Shown: positions 58,343 to 64,000 of the stretch, one piece after another
Position numbering within the stretch: position 1 is the stretch's first letter
Layout of the letters: each line of letters opens with the position of its first letter
Assembly (NCBI GenBank): GCA_017934045.1
Contig: JAGBKK010000007.1
Coordinates: forward strand, 1 to 64,000
Direction: 5' to 3'
Length of the DNA stretch: 64,000 nt
Origin: Neisseriaceae bacterium
GTDB lineage: Bacteria > Pseudomonadota > Gammaproteobacteria > Burkholderiales > Neisseriaceae
Notes under the pieces: model-generated
Database searches by the model: none
The model's input: the letters and a program-made list of their open reading frames with translations, nothing else
Told to the model about the DNA's origin: nothing
Made by a program: the position numbers and the translations under genes

Positions 58343-61165
58343 ATGCAAAACACCACTTATTCACCGACCGACATTGAACAAAATTGGTACAACCATTGGG
58401 AAAAACACGGTTATTTTCGTCCGACTATGCAGGGCAATCAATCGTTTGCTATTCAACTGCCGCCGCCGAATGTAACGGGCACGCTGCATATGGGGCATGC
58501 GTTTAATCAGACGATTATGGATTCGCTTGTGCGTTATCACCGAATGAAAGGCGAGAATACTTGCTGGATTCCAGGTTCTGACCATGCAGGCATTGCTACG
58601 CAAATTGTGGTGGAACGGCAGTTAGCGGCTCAAAATATTTCTCGGCATGATTTGGGGCGTTCCGCGTTTTTGCAAAAAATTTGGGCGTGGAAAGAAGAAT
58701 CAGGTGGCACAATCACTTCGCAAATTCGCCGTGTCGGCTGTTCGGTCGATTGGGACAAGGAATATTTTACGATGGACGACAATTTGGCGGAGGTCGTAAC
58801 CGAAGTGTTTGTGCGTTTGTATGAACAGGGCTTGATTTATCGTGGCAAACGCTTGGTGAATTGGGACCCAGTTCTTGGCACAGCGGTGTCGGATTTGGAA
58901 GTGGAAAATGTCGAAGAAAACGGCAAAATGTGGCACATTCGTTATCCGTTTGTGGATAATCCATCTGACGGTTTGATTGTGGCAACTACGCGTCCTGAAA
59001 CGCTGTTGGGCGATGTGGCAGTGGCGGTTCACCCTGATGACGCACGCTATAAAAACTTAATCGGCAAAAAGGTGATTTTGCCCTTAACTGGGCGTGAAAT
59101 TGAGATTATCGCCGATGATTATGTGGAAAAAGATTTTGGCACAGGCTGCGTGAAAATTACGCCAGCACACGATTTTAACGACTATCAAGTGGGCAAACGC
59201 CATAATACCGATTTAATTTCGGTGTTGGATTTAACCGCCAAAATTGCAGAAAATGCAGGCGTTTTTTCGTATGACGGTAAAGCCAAACCATCGTTCAGTC
59301 TGCCTGAAAAATATATCGGCAAAGACCGCTATGTGGCTCGCAAATTGATTGTTGAAGATTTAGAACAACAAGGTTTATTAGTCAAAATTGACGACCACAA
59401 ATTGATGACCCCAAAAGGCGACCGCACAGGCAGTGTGATTGAGCCTATGCTTACCGACCAGTGGTTTGTCGCCATGACGGCAACGCCTAAATATGAAGAA
59501 ATTGATTCGCCTTACAAAGGCTTGTCGTTGGCGGATAAAGCCAAAAAAGCGGTTGCCAGCGGTGCGGTTAAATTTGTGCCTGAAAACTGGGTGAATACTT
59601 ACAACCAGTGGATGAACAATATTCAAGATTGGTGTATTTCTCGCCAACTGTGGTGGGGACACCGCATTCCTGCTTGGTATGACGAAAACGGCAATGTGTT
59701 TGTGGCACGCAATTTGGAAGAAGCCCAAAAACTTTCAGGCAGCCTGAACTTAAAACAGGACGAAGATGTGTTGGACACTTGGTTTTCTTCCGCACTTGTT
59801 CCGTTTTCTACATTAGGCTGGACAGGCAAAACGCAGGAAACCCCTGAATTAAACGCCTTTTTGCCGTCTAATGTGTTGGTTACAGGGTATGAAATCATCT
59901 TCTTTTGGGTGTCGAGAATGATTTTTATGACAACCCATTTCACAGGCAAAGTACCGTTCAAAGATGTGTATATTCACGGCATTGTGAGAGACCACGAAGG
60001 CAAAAAAATGTCCAAGTCCGAAGGCAATGTGATTGACCCTGTGGATTTAATTGAAGGCATTGATTTACCACAACTTTTAGAAAAACGAACCCGCGGGCTT
60101 CGCCGTCCAGAAAAAGCCCCGCAAGTCATTCGTGCCACCGAAAAACTCTTCCCCAACGGCATTCCTGCCTACGGCACAGACGCATTGCGTATGACGATGG
60201 CAAGTTATGCGTCTTTGGGGCGGTCTGTCAATTTCGACTTCAAACGCTGTGAGGGCTATCGCAATTTCTGCAATAAACTGTGGAACGCCGCCCGTTTTGT
60301 GCTGATGAATTGCGATAATCAAGCGATTGAAAATACAGCAAAAAACACCTTTGCTGATGAATGGATTTTGTCTCGCCTAAACGAAATCGCACGCACAACA
60401 AGCGAAGCCTTTGACACCTATCGCATTGATTTAGCGGCACAAAATTTATATGAATTTGTGTGGAATGAATATTGCGACTGGTATTTGGAACTCGCCAAAA
60501 TTCAAATCCAAGTGGGCGATGAGTTACAACAAAAACACACACGCTTTGTGCTGTTGCAAGTGTTAGAAAGCGTTTTACGCTTATTGCACCCTTTAATTCC
60601 GTTTATCACCGAAGAAATTTGGCAAACCGTAGCTCCATTAGCAAACGCTAAAACTGTTGATAGCATTATGTTGGCGAAATATCCTGAATATCAGGAAAAA
60701 CAAGTTTCAGGCAGCCTCTTAACAATGGCAACATTGCAAGAAGTGGTAAATGCCATTCGCAATTTGCGTGGCGAAATGGGCGTTGCTCCTTCCGTCAAAG
60801 CACCGCTGTTATTGGAAAGCACGGACAATTTATCCGCCATTCTGCCCTATTTGCCGAATTTAGCGAAACTGACCGAAGTGCGTTTAATGGACAGTCTGCC
60901 ACAAGACGAAGACGCACCAATCGCCGTTGCCGCAAATGCAAGGTTAATGTTGAAAGTGGAAATCGACAAAGCCGCCGAAAAAGCACGGCTGAATAAAGAG
61001 TTGGAAAAATTGCAAAAAGCATTAGACAAACTCAATGCCAAACTGTCGAAATCAGGCTACACCGAAAAAGCCCCTGCCCACTTGGTTGCCAAAGATAAAG
61101 AAGAGTTGGCAGGCTTAACCGAGAAACATGACAAAATCAAACAGCAGTTAGCGAAGTTAGCATAA
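58343..61165 (+). CDS. valS: Valyl-tRNA synthetase
   Basis: Class I synthetase with editing domain. 940 residues; HIGH-type [15 protein letters not shown] near the N-terminus, the CP1 editing domain ([20 protein letters not shown]), KMSKSEGN, and a C-terminal coiled coil ending [10 protein letters not shown]. Two DUS inside the gene encode SGSL. Confidence 0.98.
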   Translation: MQNTTYSPTDIEQNWYNHWEKHGYFRPTMQGNQSFAIQLPPPNVTGTLHMGHAFNQTIMDSLVRYHRMKGENTCWIPGSDHAGIATQIVVERQLAAQNISRHDLGRSAFLQKIWAWKEESGGTITSQIRRVGCSVDWDKEYFTMDDNLAEVVTEVFVRLYEQGLIYRGKRLVNWDPVLGTAVSDLEVENVEENGKMWHIRYPFVDNPSDGLIVATTRPETLLGDVAVAVHPDDARYKNLIGKKVILPLTGREIEIIADDYVEKDFGTGCVKITPAHDFNDYQVGKRHNTDLISVLDLTAKIAENAGVFSYDGKAKPSFSLPEKYIGKDRYVARKLIVEDLEQQGLLVKIDDHKLMTPKGDRTGSVIEPMLTDQWFVAMTATPKYEEIDSPYKGLSLADKAKKAVASGAVKFVPENWVNTYNQWMNNIQDWCISRQLWWGHRIPAWYDENGNVFVARNLEEAQKLSGSLNLKQDEDVLDTWFSSALVPFSTLGWTGKTQETPELNAFLPSNVLVTGYEIIFFWVSRMIFMTTHFTGKVPFKDVYIHGIVRDHEGKKMSKSEGNVIDPVDLIEGIDLPQLLEKRTRGLRRPEKAPQVIRATEKLFPNGIPAYGTDALRMTMASYASLGRSVNFDFKRCEGYRNFCNKLWNAARFVLMNCDNQAIENTAKNTFADEWILSRLNEIARTTSEAFDTYRIDLAAQNLYEFVWNEYCDWYLELAKIQIQVGDELQQKHTRFVLLQVLESVLRLLHPLIPFITEEIWQTVAPLANAKTVDSIMLAKYPEYQEKQVSGSLLTMATLQEVVNAIRNLRGEMGVAPSVKAPLLLESTDNLSAILPYLPNLAKLTEVRLMDSLPQDEDAPIAVAANARLMLKVEIDKAAEKARLNKELEKLQKALDKLNAKLSKSGYTEKAPAHLVAKDKEELAGLTEKHDKIKQQLAKLA

Positions 61166-61175
61166 ATCATCACAA

Positions 61176-61206
61176 AACCTTTCAGGCAGCCTGAAAGGTT
61201 TTTTTC
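61176..61206 (+). terminator. valS terminator formed by a DUS
   Basis: AACCTTTCAGG and CCTGAAAGGTT pair across the DUS centre and are followed by seven Ts: the uptake motif itself is the stem. A second DUS overlaps the T-run. Confidence 0.85.
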
Positions 61207-61244
61207 AGGCAGCCTGAAAGGCTTTATGCAATGCAAAAAAACAT

Positions 61245-61272
61245 TATTTACATTCACAAATGTATGTATAAT
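61245..61272 (+). promoter_or_regulatory. AcrR-type operator overlapping the efflux operon promoter
   Basis: TACATTCACAAATGTA is a perfect palindrome inside a 24-base site (61245-61268) that matches 22 of 24 positions of the E. coli AcrR operator as I recall it. A TATAAT at 61267-61272 overlaps its right edge, so a bound TetR-family repressor would block transcription of the downstream RND genes (start 61443). No regulator gene is adjacent; a DUS lies in the leader at about 61350. Confidence 0.7.
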
Positions 61273-61442
61273 TCACGCTTACGAAAATTTTGGAATTGGC
61301 GTACAATTGTTGGTTTTCCTTGATATAAGTCAAGTATTAAGCAATATTTTCAGGCTGCCTGAAAGTATTTAATGCGTTGATTTATTAAGTTTTTGTTAAT
61401 TTACATTGGCTATTTTCATTCTTTTTTTGGGGCATTTTTAAA

Positions 61443-62732
61443 ATGACACGCACAACTTTTTTTAGGAATACGGTACTCACCTTGGCAATGGTTGCGGCAA
61501 TGACCGCTTGCAAACCCAAACAACAACAGCAACAAGGCGGTTTACCTGTGGTTTCGGTGATTGCGGTGCAACCTGAAACGGTGAAATTGGATACGGTTTT
61601 AACAGGGCGTTTGGAAGCGTCTCGCACGGCGGAAGTGCGTGCTCGTGTGCAGGGCGTGGTGTTGAAACGGCTGTTTGAAGAAGGTTCAATGGTGAAAAAA
61701 GGGCAAGCCTTATTTACGATTGATGACGCACCGTATCGTGCCGCCAAAGCGTCTGCACAAGCGGTGTTTGATAAAGCCCGTGCCGATATGAATCGTATGA
61801 AACCCTTAATGGAAGCTGGGGCAATCAGTCGTCAAGAATGGGACGCGATTGTGCAAGGCTATCAAGTTGCCAAGTCTAATTTAGAAACCGCAAATATCAA
61901 TTTTAATTATGCCCATGTAACCGCTCCAATTTCAGGTCGCATTGGTCGTGCGAATGTCAGCGAAGGCGAGTTGGTTAGCCCCAACGCCGCAACGCTGATG
62001 GCGACTATTCATCAGGACGATCCTTTATACATTAACTTTACGCAATCAGCCGATGAAGTGATGAAAATGCGTAAAGATATTGCGGCTGGCAAAATTTCGG
62101 CGATTGACGGCGAAGTGCCTGTGAGCGTGTTTTTCAATGACGGCACGGAATATGAACACACAGGCAAATTATTATTTACTGACCCTACGGTGAATGCCAC
62201 TACGGGGCAGGTGTCTTTGCGTGCGTCTATTCCTAATCCTGATAAGATTTTATTCCCAGGTTTGTTTGTGTCGGTGCGTATTGCGAATACGGAAATGCCG
62301 AATGCGATATTGATTCCACAACAAGCAGTAACAAGAGGGCAAGTGGATACGGTGATGATCGTTAAAGCAGACGGCACCTACGAACCACGCCCTGTTGTTG
62401 TGGCAGGACAACAAAATAATCACTGGATTGTTACCAGCGGTTTGAATGCTGGTGATCAGGTGATTGTTGATGGTATGGCGGTGGTGCAAATGACAGGTTC
62501 ACCCAAAGTGCAAACCAAGCCGTGGGGTGTAGATATGCCACCACAAGGTATGCCACAAGGTCAAGGTGGTCAGGCTCCACAACAAGGGCAGCCTGAAAAC
62601 GCAAATCCAGCAGAACAAGGACAACCTGAAAACGCAAATCCAAGCGAACAAGGGCAACCTGAAAAAACGGAAAATCAATCCGAACAACCCCAAAAAGGGC
62701 AACCTGAAACTTCATCAGGTGAAAAACAATAA
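61443..62732 (+). CDS. mtrC: RND efflux periplasmic adaptor (MtrC/AcrA type)
   Basis: Membrane-fusion lipoprotein linking an RND pump to an outer-membrane channel. 429 residues with signal and lipobox AAMTAC, the barrel-sandwich TAEVRARVQGVVLKRLFEEG, the coiled-coil hairpin, and APISGRIGRANVSEGELV. The C-terminus carries imperfect 11-residue repeats (QGQPENANPAE type) not usual for the family. It heads the operon with the pump gene 15 bases later. Confidence 0.9.
   Translation: MTRTTFFRNTVLTLAMVAAMTACKPKQQQQQGGLPVVSVIAVQPETVKLDTVLTGRLEASRTAEVRARVQGVVLKRLFEEGSMVKKGQALFTIDDAPYRAAKASAQAVFDKARADMNRMKPLMEAGAISRQEWDAIVQGYQVAKSNLETANINFNYAHVTAPISGRIGRANVSEGELVSPNAATLMATIHQDDPLYINFTQSADEVMKMRKDIAAGKISAIDGEVPVSVFFNDGTEYEHTGKLLFTDPTVNATTGQVSLRASIPNPDKILFPGLFVSVRIANTEMPNAILIPQQAVTRGQVDTVMIVKADGTYEPRPVVVAGQQNNHWIVTSGLNAGDQVIVDGMAVVQMTGSPKVQTKPWGVDMPPQGMPQGQGGQAPQQGQPENANPAEQGQPENANPSEQGQPEKTENQSEQPQKGQPETSSGEKQ
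62583..62700 (+). repeat. 33-bp tandem repeats in the adaptor gene
   Basis: CAAGGGCAGCCTGAAAACG and two or more diverged copies spaced 33 bases encode repeated GQPENANP. The first unit contains a DUS-like GGCAGCCTGAA; later copies have lost it (ACAACC, GCAACC). Confidence 0.75.
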
Positions 62733-62747
62733 TTAAGGGGAAACGCT

Positions 62748-64000
62748 ATGGCTCGATTTTTTATTGACCGCCCGATTTTCGCTTGGGTTGTCGCTATTTT
62801 CATTATTATGGCAGGTTTGGTGTCGATTAAATTTTTACCTGTCAATCAATATCCGCAAGTTACACCGCCTAAAATTATGCTGATTGCGTCCTATCCTGGT
62901 GCGGACGCTGAAATCATCGACAGCAGTGTGATGTCGATTATGGAAGACGCGATGAACGGCATTGACGGCTTGCAATATATGGAATCGCAATCGTCTGCTA
63001 ATTCAGGCAGCCTGACACTCACTTTCACCACCGAAACCAACGAAGATATTGCCCAAATGCAGGTGCAAAATAGGTTGTCAAGGGTGGAAAGTCGCTTGCC
63101 TGAAATGGTTACCCAGTTGGGCATTCAAGTGTTTAAGCGAAGTTCCAACTTCTTAATGTTGGTGGCGTTGCAGTCGGATAGGGCAGAAAAAGATGTCATC
63201 GGCGATTACGCCAACCGCAATATTTTGCCTGAATTACAACGCTTACCAGGTGTGGGTTCGGTGCAACTTTTCGGTGCAGAACGCGCTATGCGGATTTGGG
63301 CAGATAACGAAAAACTCAAAGCACTGAATTTAAGTTTTGGCGATATTAACACCGCCATTCAAACGCAAAATGTGCAAATTGCCGCAGGGAATATGGGCGG
63401 ATTAGGCACCCTGAAAAACGATTTTAATCAAACCATTACCGCCACCGTTACCGTGCCAAGCCGTATGCAAAGTGTGGAAGAATTTGAAAACCTTATTCTG
63501 CGTGCGAATGCGGACGGTTCAATCGTGCGACTGAAAGATGTGGCACGCGTGGAATTAGGCTCGCAAGAATACAATGTCGGTATGCGTTTGAATAAAAAAC
63601 AAACCGTGGGTATCGGCGTGCAGTTGTCCAACACAGGCAATGCGATGGAAGTGTCGGCGGCGATTCAAGCCAAAATGAAAGAACTTGAACGCTATTTTCC
63701 CGAGGGCGTTTCTTGGACAGTGCCGTATGACGCTTCCACTTTCGTAGGGCTTTCCATTAGCAAAGTGGTGCATACTTTGGTGGAAGCCATTATCTTGGTG
63801 TTTATCGTGATGTTTATCTTCTTGCAAAACTGGCGATACACCTTAATTCCCACGATTGTTGTGCCGATTGCCTTGCTTGGGGCGTTAGCCGTTGTTTATG
63901 CACTGGGTATGTCGATTAATGTGCTGACGATGTTTGCGATGGTGTTGGTGATTGGGATTATTGTCGATGACGCAATCGTGGTGGTGGAAAATGTCGAACG
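62748..64000 (+). CDS. mtrD: RND multidrug efflux permease, N-terminal part (runs off window end)
   Basis: Proton-driven inner-membrane pump. The 417 visible residues begin MARFFIDRPIFAWVVAIFII and include the periplasmic porter segments and helices up to MFAMVLVIGIIVDDAIVVVENVE, the TM4 motif with the proton-relay Asp pair. AAGGGGAAACGCT precedes the ATG. NSGSLTLTF is DUS-encoded. The name assumes orthology with the neighbouring MtrC-like adaptor; AcrB/MexB-type alternatives remain. Confidence 0.9.
   Translation, partial: MARFFIDRPIFAWVVAIFIIMAGLVSIKFLPVNQYPQVTPPKIMLIASYPGADAEIIDSSVMSIMEDAMNGIDGLQYMESQSSANSGSLTLTFTTETNEDIAQMQVQNRLSRVESRLPEMVTQLGIQVFKRSSNFLMLVALQSDRAEKDVIGDYANRNILPELQRLPGVGSVQLFGAERAMRIWADNEKLKALNLSFGDINTAIQTQNVQIAAGNMGGLGTLKNDFNQTITATVTVPSRMQSVEEFENLILRANADGSIVRLKDVARVELGSQEYNVGMRLNKKQTVGIGVQLSNTGNAMEVSAAIQAKMKELERYFPEGVSWTVPYDASTFVGLSISKVVHTLVEAIILVFIVMFIFLQNWRYTLIPTIVVPIALLGALAVVYALGMSINVLTMFAMVLVIGIIVDDAIVVVENVE

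Overview
The window is a chromosomal stretch of a Neisseriaceae bacterium. The near-palindromic 17-mer TTTCAGGCAGCCTGAAA (TTTCAGGCTGCCTGAAA on the other strand) occurs roughly once per kilobase, about 60 copies by eye. It matches the DNA uptake sequence (DUS) dialects I recall for Simonsiella (AGGCTGCCTGAA) and Kingella (AGGCAGCCTGAA). The clearly AT-rich base composition, together with Neisseria-like proteins, makes Simonsiella muelleri or a close relative (Alysiella, Kingella) my best guess. This is an inference from DUS and composition only. I saw no rRNA, tRNA or CRISPR array.

Layout. 1-6.2 kb: argD (partial), a small monooxygenase-like gene, trpB, an inositol-monophosphatase-family gene, and gyrA, which is broken by an in-frame TAA. 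6.4-15.1 kb: lipB, a large J-like membrane protein, radA, a LOG-family gene, murJ, three tiny membrane proteins, an anchored PstS-like protein and a DUF808 gene. 15.2-21 kb: a possible phage-derived regulator with a tiny membrane ORF, recG, recO, a secreted unknown, and rng. 21.6-26.1 kb: a HiPIP, a possible roadblock-like gene, a J-like membrane protein, an N-terminally replaced hflX, psd and mltB. 26.2-29.4 kb: an AT-rich, DUS-free AlwI-type restriction-modification island. 29.6-37.9 kb: hpt, a DUF502 gene, hpf, a DUF2069 gene, a ferredoxin, ilvE, hisA, two unknowns, fixH, ccoG and a DUF1289 gene. 38.3-45.8 kb: gdhA, hisD, a predicted sRNA, amtB-glnK, dciA-nusB-ribH. 45.9-52.1 kb: fabZ, an Abi-like HEPN gene with a structured RNA candidate upstream, lpxA, gatB, pyrF, a small lipoprotein, glmU. 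52.3-58.3 kb: thrB, a tiny membrane protein, two paralogous degenerate Amidase_3 proteins, tmk-holB-pilZ and a phosphatase-like gene. 58.3-64 kb: valS, then an MtrC/MtrD-type RND efflux system that runs off the end.

How genes work together. glnK and amtB form the usual ammonium sensing and transport pair and lie near gdhA, so nitrogen assimilation is locally clustered. ccoG and fixH support assembly of a cbb3-type oxidase. tmk-holB-pilZ is a tight operon. The efflux operon has an almost exact copy of the E. coli AcrR operator across its promoter.

Most notable observations: the Abi-like gene plus folded RNA region inserted between fabZ and lpxA; the stop codon inside gyrA and a Lys at the quinolone-determining Ser position; the HflX GTPase with its N-terminal domain swapped for a membrane segment; a CU-rich sRNA candidate beside amtB; the AcrR-like operator; HPD-less J-like domains; a pair of amidase-like proteins lacking predicted zinc and catalytic residues; and at least two families of MITE-like elements, one resembling Correia elements in organisation. 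The DUS is self-palindromic, so it supplies terminator stems and, in five genes, the C-terminus FQAA plus the stop codon.
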